A stretch of 64,000 nucleotides of DNA from Timaviella obliquedivisa GSE-PSE-MK23-08B (GCA_019358855.1 JAHHII010000004.1:411468-475467); one strand, 5' to 3'; positions 43,578 to 52,399 are shown, counted from the stretch's first letter. Numbers and translations are program-made. Notes: generated by a model not told the origin, from the sequence alone.

Positions 43578-45917
43578 CTACAGTTTGGGTAGAACTTCTG
43601 GAAGCAGTTGTCCAGGAATGAGAGAAAGCGCCAGGTTTTGACCCACAATTCCTAACTGACTGTAAAAAGCCCGACAAGTTTGCACCATGCAGCTAAAAGC
43701 GGTTTGCTGAAGTTCGGGGCGGGCTGTCCAGCCCTGGTAAGCTTGAACATGATGCCGCATTGCCGATTCTAAATAAGCCGATTGCATCACCCCATCTAAA
43801 CCCGCCTTAGAATCGGTAGCAACTTGGTAGTATGCCAACCCTAAATTGTTAGAGGTCGCAAAAATATCGAAGCTGAGCGTTGCAGGCAGTATCGAGTTAT
43901 TTTGCTGCCTTGTCATGATTTCGGCTGCCTCTAAAGCTGCTTCGTAAGCCACGATCGCCTGTCGTAAATTATCGAGCTTTTGAGCGGGGCTGTCGGCTTG
44001 GTTTGCAATGTGCCAATAAGCAGTACCTAGATTATTTTGAGTAGCCGCAAATGCAGCGGGAGCCGCCTGTACAGTCCGGTATTGCAAAGCCAGTTGATAA
44101 GCGGTAACTGCCAAATTTAGCCAATCTTGGGGGCGATCGCCCTCTGCCAAATGGCACTGTGCCAGGTTCCAGTAAGCTGTACCTAAATTGTTCTGAATCA
44201 TGGCGTAGTTTAACGGCTCTTCCTGGGGGTCGTAGTGGCAAAGCGCTTCGGAATAGGCAGCGATCGATGCCTTTAGGTTCACCTCAGGCTCTTGATGCTG
44301 CGCCAAGTTCCAGTAGGTTGTGCCCAAATTATTTTGGGTCGAAGCATAGCGGCGTGGGTCAACTTCCGCCCCTCTCAGCCGCAGCGCTTCTTGATAAGAC
44401 CGGATCGCCAACGCCAAATTTTGTGACGGATCTTGATAGCGTGCCAGGTCAGTATAAGCCGCTCCCAGATTGCATTGCACCATAGGATAAACGTCTGCCT
44501 GAGCGGCTAAATCGACCTTGGTAAGAGCAAGCTGATACGCCAAAATACCTTTCTTGAGGTGGTGTAGGGCAATGGTTAAGTCGAAGGGAGTCCGAGAGAG
44601 CATCCAATACAGACTGCCTAAATCATTGAGAACATCGACCCACAGGGTAGACGCTTCAGGCAGTAGTGGCAGAATTTTTTCGTAGGCTTGAATGGCAGTT
44701 GTAATATTTTCTGGAGAAGCATCTCCTTGTTCAATGCGATCGCGGTAAAGGTTGCCAAAATTTCGGTACGCCTCTACCAATAGTTCTGGAGCAGCGTTTC
44801 GTTGTTTCAGTAGCTCAATTTGATGAGGCAACGGCAAAAGCGCGCGCTGCTTCGCAGATACTGCAATGGTCGCCTCTCTTTCTTCCTCTGCCTCTTCTTC
44901 CTCAACCGCCAGAAGCGCCAGAGCAGCGGCACTATCTTTGTCTTGATCTGCCACCACCTGAACTGGCACAGCAGTTGGAAAGGTAACAGCAGCAGCCGGA
45001 GCCTTAGAGGGAATAGCGATCGCGATCGGTGCTGACCCCGAGGTAGGCTGTGAGGAATCATCCTCTAAACCCGCCTTTAAAGCTGGATTCCACCGCCGAC
45101 TTACAGAAGAGAGATTGTCTAGACGAGAGGTTTCTTTGTGTAAGTTTGAGTGTAAGTCCGGGTCTAAATCTGGCTGACTAGGGCGATCGGGCTGGCTGTC
45201 GTTGGGGGGCAACTCACCAAGGCGAATATTTGAGCCACTGGTGCCAATTTCCCAAGTCCCACTATTCTGCAAGGGCGTGGGGTCGCCCACAAACTCAAAC
45301 ACGCCTGTCCGACAATGCCAAAAATCTGGCGCAGACTGAGGCAACGTCCGAAACCAGGGCTGAGTCGTCCAGATTAAAAGGCTTGACTCTAGCAAGGGCA
45401 GACTATGCTCAATGCTTTGAAGATGTGTAAAAAATAACCTTTGTGTTGCTGCTGACTGCCGCGTGAGTTGCTCAACTCCCATTATTTGGAAAGCAGGCAT
45501 GGGGGCAACCCGCCGACTGGCAGTAGTAGGAGGATTTTGGCGTAACCACTGGGCAATCTGAACAATGGGGTTAGGATCATTCAGGTTCAGACTAAGGCTG
45601 ACAAGGCGAGGATAGCGACGAGGTTCTGCCTTTGATTTTGCAAGCTCGGTATGAAGCTGGGTTGCCAGGCGATCGCGCAATAGTAGATCGTCACAGACTG
45701 CCACAAAAATCTGACGGCGCAAGTTTAAACTCAGAGAAACTTTGAGCCGCTGGTAAGTAAGCTGATTTTGCCCCAAAATTTTGCGAGAAGAGATGTCTGT
45801 CACGGGAGGAAGCTCAGGCAGATGGAGGGATAGTTCTGACTCTGCGGACTCTGATTCATGCACTGCTTGACTGAGATTGAGTGATGTCAAAATCAATACA
45901 GCAATACGATGAAACAA
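43578..45917 (-). CDS. Tetratricopeptide-repeat protein with degenerate ATPase-like N-terminal module
   Basis: A 779-residue soluble protein. The N-terminal part (about 60-230) carries R-Q-I-F-V-A-V-C-D-D ... L-R-D-R-L and ends A-P-D-F-W-H-C-R-T-G-V-F-E-F; this resembles the P-loop-less module found in front of many cyanobacterial TPR proteins. A low-complexity, acidic linker (about 240-380) includes a copy of the dispersed repeat (A-V-S-A-K-Q-R). The C-terminal part (about 390-720) has at least six TPR-like units with the phrase N-N-L-G-T-A-Y-W-N-L-A-Q. It is divergent from the CHAT-domain gene, and both share TPR content; a functional link is inference. Confidence 0.8.
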   Translation of the reverse strand: MFHRIAVLILTSLNLSQAVHESESAESELSLHLPELPPVTDISSRKILGQNQLTYQRLKVSLSLNLRRQIFVAVCDDLLLRDRLATQLHTELAKSKAEPRRYPRLVSLSLNLNDPNPIVQIAQWLRQNPPTTASRRVAPMPAFQIMGVEQLTRQSAATQRLFFTHLQSIEHSLPLLESSLLIWTTQPWFRTLPQSAPDFWHCRTGVFEFVGDPTPLQNSGTWEIGTSGSNIRLGELPPNDSQPDRPSQPDLDPDLHSNLHKETSRLDNLSSVSRRWNPALKAGLEDDSSQPTSGSAPIAIAIPSKAPAAAVTFPTAVPVQVVADQDKDSAAALALLAVEEEEAEEEREATIAVSAKQRALLPLPHQIELLKQRNAAPELLVEAYRNFGNLYRDRIEQGDASPENITTAIQAYEKILPLLPEASTLWVDVLNDLGSLYWMLSRTPFDLTIALHHLKKGILAYQLALTKVDLAAQADVYPMVQCNLGAAYTDLARYQDPSQNLALAIRSYQEALRLRGAEVDPRRYASTQNNLGTTYWNLAQHQEPEVNLKASIAAYSEALCHYDPQEEPLNYAMIQNNLGTAYWNLAQCHLAEGDRPQDWLNLAVTAYQLALQYRTVQAAPAAFAATQNNLGTAYWHIANQADSPAQKLDNLRQAIVAYEAALEAAEIMTRQQNNSILPATLSFDIFATSNNLGLAYYQVATDSKAGLDGVMQSAYLESAMRHHVQAYQGWTARPELQQTAFSCMVQTCRAFYSQLGIVGQNLALSLIPGQLLPEVLPKL
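44842..44874 (+). repeat. Dispersed short repeat, copy B (inside TPR gene)
   Basis: GCGCGCTGCTTCGCAGATAC followed by TGCAATGGTCGCC. Same core as copies A, C and D. The host gene reads the opposite strand as A-V-S-A-K-Q-R-A, the same heptapeptide as in the HAD protein. Confidence 0.88.
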
Positions 45918-46061
45918 TCGTGATATCGCTTAGCCCAGATATATCCCTCTACAATCAATCCGTCAAGATTCAGGATTAAGACCCAGGAATTCTGCCACTT
46001 GTTGTACTGGCACAATTTTCGAGGCTGCTTAGAGTCTCATAAATCTCTTCTCTTGCCTTAC

Positions 46062-46232
46062 CTAAGATACAGCAAACGCTACGAAGAATAGTCCTACTAC
46101 CAGGACAACCGCCCCCAATCCTAGAACAACGTACTGAATTTGCTGGCGCTTTGTGGGAGGCTCTGCTTTGTATACCTTCGGCTCCACCGCAAAGTTATTT
46201 AACCGCCCGCCTTCTTCTTCGGTGTAGGGCAT
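46062..46232 (-). CDS. ssl1498-family light-harvesting-like mini-protein, 56 residues
   Basis: A short frame of 56 residues beginning MPYTEEEGGRLNNFAVEPK, then a polar stretch (Y-K-A-E-P-P-T-K-R-Q-Q) and one C-terminal membrane helix (about 34-54; Y-V-V-L-G-L-G-A-V-V-L-V-V-G-L-F-F-V-A). The N-terminal E-G-G-R-L-N-N-F-A-x-E-P-K is the hallmark of the ssl1498 light-harvesting-like family of cyanobacteria, thought to act in thylakoid membranes. It is a monocistronic gene between the TPR and CHAT genes. Below usual ORF length cutoffs, so easily missed. Confidence 0.85.
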   Translation of the reverse strand: MPYTEEEGGRLNNFAVEPKVYKAEPPTKRQQIQYVVLGLGAVVLVVGLFFVAFAVS

Positions 46233-46377
46233 AGGACTTAATTCCTCAACATTTCAAAAGTTTTACTGATTCTATAAGATTTGTGGGGCAGATTGAACTA
46301 TTTGCTAGGTAAACCGTCTACCCGTGGCTAAAAAATAATTTGAGATTTCGAGCTAATGAAAAATTAGGAGCTAATGA

Positions 46378-46492
46378 AAAACCCCTCAGTTCCTAGTGAC
46401 AGGAATTGAGGGGAGTCATATCAGGGTGCATCTACCATTCCAATCTTCTAGACTTAATGGCGGGTATCCGGACGAATTTAGAGAACTCTGTT
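46378..46492 (-). ncRNA. Candidate small RNA ended by an orphan terminator
   Basis: On the minus strand, CCCCTCAATTCCT and AGGAACTGAGGGG (46401-46413 / 46382-46394) form a 13-bp stem followed by TTTTT, a proper Rho-independent terminator. No coding frame on that strand leads into it. A TACAAT box (46499-46504, minus strand) would start a transcript of about 110 nt ending there. The -35 element is poor. It could instead insulate the ssl1498-type gene. Confidence 0.4.
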
Positions 46493-46716
46493 GATAAAAT
46501 TGTACTTGCAGGTCTTAACCACGGTTTTCAACCCAAGAACTTTTTGCTGCTCAAGTCAGTCTAGTTTTTAAGATAGGTCATGCCGAAATAGAGCTTGAGG
46601 GGTTCTAATAGAGATAGATTTGCCCTTCAGGAATCTTCAAGCATTTATTTAATGGGGTACCTTCAAGAACCCAATGCTGTATGTGATGAGAACTGACGTG
46701 TGGGAGTGCTGAGCCA

Positions 46717-49326
46717 GTGACACAGGAGTTTCATGTTTCTGTAACCCCAGTGGGGAATGATCGATATTTGGTGCGGACTGAGCGAGTTGAACCAGGAGTT
46801 CCGTTGGCGGAAGAACAGGTAACTTGGTCTGTAGAAGATTGGCTGGCACAAGCCCGCCATCTCATGGACAATCCGCTGCTTAGCCTGTTGCAAAGCGATC
46901 GCGCTACCTCTGACAAACCGCCCCTCAATCTGCCTACTAACACTAATTTAAACCAGTCTTCTTTAAGTCTTGTAGCCCTTGGGCAGCAGCTTTACAGCGC
47001 CATTTTTCAAGGCACTCTGCGCGATAGCTGGGTTACGGCTCAGGGCATTGCACAGCACCGGGGAGAGGCACTGCGTCTACGCTTAGGTGTTAAAGGCGCT
47101 CTGCTGCCTCGCTTGCCCTGGGAAGTTTTTTACAGTAACGACATGCCCATTGAGCGAGTCCAGAGCAGTCTGCCTTTAGCCAGTGGTATTAACGTAATTT
47201 TTTCGCGTTATCAGCCTGGCGTTAGATTGGTGGGAGATGGAGCATCGTTGACCATTGAGCCAGATCAGCCTTTGCGCATTCTCCTGGTCATTTCCGCGCC
47301 AACTGACCAGGAGCGTCTAGAGCTACAGCAAGAGGTAACCCAACTTCAGCAAGAGCTACGAACCCAGCCGATCGCTGATGGCACCTCTTCTCCCGACATT
47401 CAATTGACGCTTTTGAGTCAACCTGGCCGTGAGCAATTGACTCAAGCTTTAGAGCAGGGACAGTATCAGATTTTGCACTATGCTGGACACAGCGACCTGG
47501 GTGTAGCGGGCGGTAGTCTTTATCTGGTGAACAATCGCACAGGCTTAACCGAAATTTTGAGTGGTGATGATTTGGCAGGATTGCTGGTCAATAATGGGGT
47601 GCGATTGGCGGTGTTTAATTCTTGCCGAGGCGCTCATACCGCCGCCGAACCCAAGGGCGATCGCGATCGGAATCTGGCTGAAGCCCTGGTTAGCCAAGGC
47701 ATTCCGGCTGTTTTAGCAATGGCTGAGCAAATCCCCGATAACGTTGCACTGACGCTGACCTGGTTATTTTATCGCAACCTCAAGCAGGGTTATCCGGTAG
47801 ACCTTAGCCTGAGTCGTGCTAGGCAGGGACTGATCTCTACCTACGGCTCTAATCAGGTTTACTGGGCGTTGCCCATTTTGTATCAGCATCCTGAATTTGA
47901 CGGGTATTTGACCCCTGGCGATCGCAACTTCGATAATCCTGCCGATCGATTGGTGCTGATGCCCCATGGTTTCAGTTCACTGCCTGTCGCTGAAGCGGCA
48001 TCGCTGTCTAACCTGCCTTTGCCTGCTGAGCCAGGTGAAGAAGAAATGGTATGGAATGCAGTTCTAGAAGAAGATGACCTAGAAGATTGGGCAGATGACC
48101 TGGAATATCCTGAAGAAAGTGACGAAGAAGATGCCGAACTAGTAGCCGATCTGTTAGGGCAATTAACCCCCCGTGCTGCTTCGCAGATACCGCCACGGTC
48201 GCCCCTTCCTGTGCCCGTTCGGCAAACCTCAACCCGTCAAGAGGCAGAACTCACCCTACCCTACTCTGATTCAGATCCTACAGGCATCACTTTAACCAAT
48301 CCTAGTAATCCTGCAAATCCCAGCACTACTGCCAATCCTAGCAATACTGCTCTCCAAAAAGAGGTGGCAGCAGTTCAGATCAATTCTTCTTTTCAACCTC
48401 TCTCTGTTGCGTCTCCAAAGCAATCTCAGGTCAATGTAGAGTCTCAAAAGAGGTCAAGCAAAACCCGACTTGGGACAGCCGAACGAAAAGCATTGCTGCC
48501 TTTTGTTGGAGCGGCTGGAGCTTTAGCGATCGCCCTCCTCAGCTACTGGCTGGTGCCCCAAGTGCAATGGGCGGCTTTGCTGTCTAGAGTTCCCCTGGCA
48601 CCAACCCTTTTAGGCGCAACGCAGGATCTACACAATAAAGAGACGAAAGAGTTGACCGCGATCGCCAGCGATCGCTTTAACAAAGCTCAACTGCCCGAAG
48701 CTGAACAGGCTCTCGGCATTCTGCTAGACCGGGGTGCGCTGCTAGAGGCAGCCGCCATTATTCAATCCATCCCTGCCGAAAAAACTGATGCTCCGGGTAT
48801 CTGCTACCTTCGAGGCAGACTGGCGTGGCAATCAATGCAATCGGGCAATCCTGATTACCAAATTAGCGATGCTGTCCGCGATTGGGAAAGCGCTGTCAGA
48901 GCACAGCCTAACTCGGTGGAATATCATGAGGCATTAGGATTTGCCTACTATGCTCAAAATCGTCCTCGCGAAGCCATTCAAGCCTGGGCAGATGCCCTTG
49001 ATATTTTAGAAGTTCGACAGAAAACCCGCAGCGTGCCTAATCCAGCAACCCCTAGCCCCAATCCAGTAACCCCTAACCCTCCTAGTCTTCCAGATAATAC
49101 TGACCAAGAAACCCTGACGATTTATGCCGGAATTGCCTTGGCGTTACGTCAGGTGGTCAACGATCCGACTCGACCGCAAACCAATTTGTCGAGTAAAGCT
49201 AGCAAGATTTATCAGATGGTGCTAAGGAATGATCCGGTTAACTTTCAACCTCAAGCTCTCAGCAAAAACTGGCTTTGGAGCGAGTCGGCAATTAAAGATT
49301 GGCAAATTTTAGCCCGAGAATCGTGA
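46717..49326 (+). CDS. CHAT-domain (caspase-like) protein with acidic linker, membrane helix and TPR-like C-terminus
   Basis: An 869-residue protein. The N-terminal CHAT protease domain (about 90-400) shows R-L-P-W-E-V-F-Y, L-H-Y-A-G-H-S-D with catalytic His258, and F-N-S-C-R-G-A-H with catalytic Cys303, then W-A-L-P-I-L-Y-Q-H-P-E-F-D-G-Y. An acidic stretch (about 440-475), a copy of the dispersed repeat, and an N-P-S/N-P-A repeat tract follow. One membrane helix lies near 588-606, and the C-terminal part (about 640-760) is TPR-like. GTG at 46717 is the start, with GGGAG upstream. CHAT proteases are executioners in some prokaryotic defence and death systems; here the target is unknown. Confidence 0.85.
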   Translation: MTQEFHVSVTPVGNDRYLVRTERVEPGVPLAEEQVTWSVEDWLAQARHLMDNPLLSLLQSDRATSDKPPLNLPTNTNLNQSSLSLVALGQQLYSAIFQGTLRDSWVTAQGIAQHRGEALRLRLGVKGALLPRLPWEVFYSNDMPIERVQSSLPLASGINVIFSRYQPGVRLVGDGASLTIEPDQPLRILLVISAPTDQERLELQQEVTQLQQELRTQPIADGTSSPDIQLTLLSQPGREQLTQALEQGQYQILHYAGHSDLGVAGGSLYLVNNRTGLTEILSGDDLAGLLVNNGVRLAVFNSCRGAHTAAEPKGDRDRNLAEALVSQGIPAVLAMAEQIPDNVALTLTWLFYRNLKQGYPVDLSLSRARQGLISTYGSNQVYWALPILYQHPEFDGYLTPGDRNFDNPADRLVLMPHGFSSLPVAEAASLSNLPLPAEPGEEEMVWNAVLEEDDLEDWADDLEYPEESDEEDAELVADLLGQLTPRAASQIPPRSPLPVPVRQTSTRQEAELTLPYSDSDPTGITLTNPSNPANPSTTANPSNTALQKEVAAVQINSSFQPLSVASPKQSQVNVESQKRSSKTRLGTAERKALLPFVGAAGALAIALLSYWLVPQVQWAALLSRVPLAPTLLGATQDLHNKETKELTAIASDRFNKAQLPEAEQALGILLDRGALLEAAAIIQSIPAEKTDAPGICYLRGRLAWQSMQSGNPDYQISDAVRDWESAVRAQPNSVEYHEALGFAYYAQNRPREAIQAWADALDILEVRQKTRSVPNPATPSPNPVTPNPPSLPDNTDQETLTIYAGIALALRQVVNDPTRPQTNLSSKASKIYQMVLRNDPVNFQPQALSKNWLWSESAIKDWQILARES
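48172..48205 (+). repeat. Dispersed short repeat, copy C (inside CHAT gene)
   Basis: Core TGCTGCTTCGCAGATACCGC followed by CACGGTCGCCCC. Read in the sense orientation as R-A-A-S-Q-I-P-P-R-S-P in the linker between the CHAT domain and the membrane helix. Confidence 0.88.
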
Positions 49327-49450
49327 ATTATTCTCATGCCGTCTTTGGTAAGCAATTGTACAAAAAGTTTTAATGAATCGTTAGATTGCAATGGTAATAT
49401 ACCCCAAGTTCAAATTCGTTCGCGATCGCACCCCTTTGCTGAGTAATTTC

Positions 49451-50107
49451 ATGGTAGTTTCCCAATTGCTTTATACTTCGTCATTCCTGGGTTTCCTGGC
49501 AGCGACTTTGCTCGGTTCAGGCGCACAGGCTCAGACGATTTCTTTGCCCAACAGCGACTTGCAAATTTCTCAATCTCCAACCAATCAGGAGCTACGACCC
49601 TTAGCTCAGAACAATAATTTGCTGAGTATTGCAGGCGCACAGGGGCTAATGCAGGAAGCAAAAACTGCTGTATCGGCTCAAAATTATCCTTTAGCCATTC
49701 AACGACTTCAGCAATCGCGCGAAGTGTTGAATCAGCTTTCTGGCTTCTATCAAGAGCTTTCCGCGAGCTTCTCGGGTATCGATCCTCGGATTTCAGATGC
49801 TCAACGGCAACAGGCGATCGCCACTGCCCAACTCCGAGACGAGGCGACTTATCAGCTTGCCCTAGTACACCGCGCCGACAACAAGCCCGAGCTATCTGTA
49901 CCCTTGTTAGTCCAAATCGTTCGGAGCCAAAACCCAACCCGTGACTTAGGTAAACGGGCTTACCAACAGCTTTTTGAACTAGGATTTGTCGATTCGCCTT
50001 TCCCTAGAAGCGGTGATGCAGCGACTCCTACCGCTCCAGCGTCTCCCGCTCCAGCGCCTTCAGTTCCAGCGGGTGGAGCGGCGGCTCCAACTCCAGCACC
50101 TCGATAG
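49451..50107 (+). CDS. Exported helical protein with Ala/Pro-rich tail, unknown function
   Basis: A protein of about 218 residues from ATG 49451: signal peptide (L-L-Y-T-S-S-F-L-G-F-L-A-A-T-L-L-G-S-G-A-Q-A), a helical central region (about 60-170) with TPR-like spacing (A-Q-N-Y-P-L-A-I-Q-R-L-Q-Q-S-R-E), and a C-terminal Pro/Ala-rich tail. The frame is open upstream to 49391, but the extension adds basic residues before the signal, so the later start is preferred. Possibly a lipid-free periplasmic scaffold. It follows the CHAT gene by about 120 bp on the same strand; a link is not shown. Confidence 0.68.
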   Translation: MVVSQLLYTSSFLGFLAATLLGSGAQAQTISLPNSDLQISQSPTNQELRPLAQNNNLLSIAGAQGLMQEAKTAVSAQNYPLAIQRLQQSREVLNQLSGFYQELSASFSGIDPRISDAQRQQAIATAQLRDEATYQLALVHRADNKPELSVPLLVQIVRSQNPTRDLGKRAYQQLFELGFVDSPFPRSGDAATPTAPASPAPAPSVPAGGAAAPTPAPR

Positions 50108-50153
50108 AACTGCTAAATTAGGGTGTTGTTTGTCTATTGTTTAGGAGCGTTGG

Positions 50154-50408
50154 ATGGTTAGCCCAGAACAAGTTGAAGCCATGATTAAAGCCGGACTACC
50201 GGATGCCGAAGTGCAAGTGCAAGACCTGACCGGAACTCGTGACCACTATCAAGTCGTGGTTGTGTCATCGCAGTTTGAAGGCAAGCGTCTGATTCAACAG
50301 CATCAGCTTGTCAATGGCTCCGTGCAAGCAGCAATGGCAACCGGAGCGCTCCATGCGCTGACCATGAAAACCTATACGCCTGAAGAATGGGCGGCTCAGT
50401 CTGCTTAG
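50154..50408 (+). CDS. BolA-family protein
   Basis: An 84-residue BolA-like protein: M-V-S-P-E-Q-V-E-A-M-I-K-A-G-L-P-D-A-E-V-Q-V, then the class-specific D-H-Y-Q-V-V-V-V-S-S-Q-F-E-G-K-R-L-I-Q-Q-H-Q-L-V, with the conserved His in Q-Q-H-Q-x-V. It partners monothiol glutaredoxins through a shared [2Fe-2S] cluster in iron handling. The grx gene starts 57 bp downstream on the same strand, which supports that pairing. ATG 50154 has AGGAGCG just upstream. Confidence 0.93.
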   Translation: MVSPEQVEAMIKAGLPDAEVQVQDLTGTRDHYQVVVVSSQFEGKRLIQQHQLVNGSVQAAMATGALHALTMKTYTPEEWAAQSA

Positions 50409-50465
50409 GATTTGAAGTAGCAGGTAGGATAGAACTGTAAAGGCATTTTTGTATTTGTAACTCTT

Positions 50466-50789
50466 ATGACTCCAGAACTCCAACAGCGGATTAATGATCT
50501 CCTCCAGCAAAACAAAATCATGGTTTTCATGAAGGGCAACAAACTCATGCCCCAATGTGGTTTTTCTAACAATGTCGTGCAAATTTTAAATATGTTAGGC
50601 GCGCCCTATGAAACGATCGACGTGTTGGCAGACCCAGAAATTCGGGATGGCATTAAGGAATTTTCTAACTGGCCCACTATTCCCCAGGTCTACGTCAATG
50701 GCGAATTTTTAGGCGGCTCAGATATCATGATTGAGCTTTACCAGAAGGGCGAGTTGCAGCAAATGGTTGAAGTTGCTCTTGCCTCATAA
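50466..50789 (+). CDS. grxD: Monothiol glutaredoxin, Grx4/GrxD type
   Basis: A 107-residue monothiol glutaredoxin with M-P-Q-C-G-F-S-N as active site (Cys in the C-G-F-S motif), M-K-G-N-x-x-M-P before it, and W-P-T-I-P-Q-V-Y-V-N-G-E-F-L-G-G-S-D-I as the glutathione-binding region. It binds a bridging [2Fe-2S] cluster and acts in Fe-S cluster transfer. Located directly after bolA, the usual cyanobacterial order. A hairpin follows the stop. Confidence 0.96.
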   Translation: MTPELQQRINDLLQQNKIMVFMKGNKLMPQCGFSNNVVQILNMLGAPYETIDVLADPEIRDGIKEFSNWPTIPQVYVNGEFLGGSDIMIELYQKGELQQMVEVALAS

Positions 50790-50806
50790 CAACTAGCGTG
50801 AAACTT

Positions 50807-50853
50807 AAAAATATCCCCTCTAGATGCTTTGAATACACTAAAGGGGATATTTT
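50807..50853. terminator. Hairpin after grxD
   Basis: AAAATATCCCCT (50807-50818) and AGGGGATATTTT (50842-50853) are perfect inverted repeats of 12 bp, with a 23-base loop. A/T-rich ends make it usable in both directions between convergent genes. Confidence 0.65.
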
Positions 50854-50915
50854 GAGAAGGGTCAATTTTCAGATGGACTCAAAGCCAAACCTAACTTCAG
50901 ACAGAAAAAACGGCG

Positions 50916-51164
50916 TTAGCGGTAGTCTACTTCTGTTTGAGGTTGAGGCATTTCAAAGTTAGATGGGTCGTACAAGTAACGAGACACCTCTTCCTCTAAA
51001 CGGTGAATAAGATAGGGTTCCATAGCACTAGATTGGCGCAGGGCAGCTAAGTAGCCATCTAGATATAATCGGAGTTCGTCGTAGCGATATCCTCGATTCC
51101 ATTGCTCGACCAGAGCGTCGGTGAGCCTTTGGTAATAGCGAATTGTTATGGCATCCTGGAGCAT
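50916..51164 (-). CDS. Small conserved cyanobacterial protein (resembles DUF6761)
   Basis: An 82-residue soluble helical protein: M-L-Q-D-A-I-T-I-R-Y-Y-Q-R-L-T-D-A-L-V-E-Q-W-N, G-Y-R-Y-D-E-L-R-L-Y-L-D-G-Y-L-A-A-L-R, then E-P-Y-L-I-H-R-L-E-E-E-V-S-R-Y-L-Y-D-P-S-N-F-E. I recall this as a family found broadly in cyanobacteria; the DUF number is from memory. It is convergent with grxD and has about 370 bp upstream before the response regulator. Function unknown. Confidence 0.78.
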   Translation of the reverse strand: MLQDAITIRYYQRLTDALVEQWNRGYRYDELRLYLDGYLAALRQSSAMEPYLIHRLEEEVSRYLYDPSNFEMPQPQTEVDYR

Positions 51165-51536
51165 ATTGATGTTCTAGAACCTCTCCCAAGTACGACTAAT
51201 GTGTGAAGCAGCGATCGTCAGGTCAGTAAAGGCACTTATCTGATACCAATATCAATAAGTGCAGTTTACTCAGTAGCCTACCCTAGTGCAATCATCCTTA
51301 ATATTCATCTATTTCTAGATTCTAAGAATGCCTTGTTTATGAAGTAGTAGATGATGCTTTAAACACATCTTAAACTGTTTATATTTTATGTTATTTCCAA
51401 CGCTAATTTAGGACTTTTGCAGGTTCGGTTTCTACATCTAGTTTTCTAGAGTAAAGCTAGCGAGTTGAAGTAGCAGTGCTTACAGAACTATGGTTAAGCC
51501 TCTGATACGCTTAAAAATGAAGACTCATAACAAATC
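51165..51536. other. Divergent AT-rich spacer
   Basis: No open frame or RNA gene seen. It must hold promoters for the DUF6761-like gene (minus) and the response regulator (plus). A small palindrome TCTAG-TTTT-CTAGA at 51437-51450 lies about 85 bp before the regulator start. Confidence 0.5.
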
Positions 51537-52313
51537 ATGACCGCTGTAGGATCTGTGTGTATCCAAATTGTTGAGGGAAATCCCCATTTGCGATCGCTAC
51601 TAGGGTGGCATTTGCAACAGGTGGGTCACTGGGTTAATCAGTCGGCTGATTTTCAACAGGCTAGAGAAATGTTCTTGAGTCGTCAGCCCAACCTAGTGAT
51701 TTTAGATTCTGAGCTATCTGGGGGCGATGGGCTAGAATTTTGCCGTTGGCTACAACAGCAGCGACAAGCATTGATTCTGATGCTATCGGCGCAAGGCACT
51801 GAAGCAGATATCGTAGCAGGATTGCGGGCAGGTGCAGATGATTACCTGACTAAGCCCTTCGGGATGCAAGAGTTTTTAGCCAGAGTCGAAGCGCTGACTC
51901 GTCGCAGCCGCTCAATCAATGCACCTGCTTCTTTAGATTACGGCGACATCAAAATTGATTTAATTCAGCGGCGAGTGCGGATTAAGTCCGAACATATTGA
52001 CTTAACGCCTCAAGAGTTCAGTTTACTCTATGTTCTGGCACAGGCAGGGGGGTTGCCCTTAACTCGTACCGAGTTATTGCGAAAAGCTTGGCCTGATGAA
52101 ATCGATAATCATCGGACAGTAGATACACACGTTCTTTCTCTGCGCAAAAAGGTTGAGATTGATCCGCGCCAACCCAGTCTCATTCAAACGGTGAGGAATG
52201 TTGGGTATCGTTTCAATGTGGAGGCGGTGAACGGAAGCAATCTAGCAGATTATGCGGGGCAACGCTTAAGGCACAAGGCGGCTGTACCTGCGCTGAAGGT
52301 GGCAGAGAGCTAG
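51537..52313 (+). CDS. OmpR/PhoB-family response regulator
   Basis: A 258-residue regulator. The receiver domain (about 5-118) has the phospho-accepting Asp57 in V-I-L-D-S-E-L-S-G-G-D-G, Ser84 and Lys106 (Y-L-T-K-P-F). The usual acidic pair at the start is I-V-E-G-N-P (Glu13-Gly14), so one acidic metal ligand is missing. The effector domain (about 130-230) is a winged helix: L-T-P-Q-E-F-S-L-L-Y-V-L, N-H-R-T-V-D-T-H-V-L-S-L-R-K-K-V, and I-Q-T-V-R-N-V-G-Y-R-F. The C-terminal tail is variable. No kinase is adjacent. Confidence 0.92.
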   Translation: MTAVGSVCIQIVEGNPHLRSLLGWHLQQVGHWVNQSADFQQAREMFLSRQPNLVILDSELSGGDGLEFCRWLQQQRQALILMLSAQGTEADIVAGLRAGADDYLTKPFGMQEFLARVEALTRRSRSINAPASLDYGDIKIDLIQRRVRIKSEHIDLTPQEFSLLYVLAQAGGLPLTRTELLRKAWPDEIDNHRTVDTHVLSLRKKVEIDPRQPSLIQTVRNVGYRFNVEAVNGSNLADYAGQRLRHKAAVPALKVAES

Positions 52314-52399
52314 GCGATCGCTGCTTAATTTTTCGACGTGGGCTATATTCGGCGTGGCTGTCTAGAAGTCTAAAGGTTCAGGGATAGCAGATACTTTGT

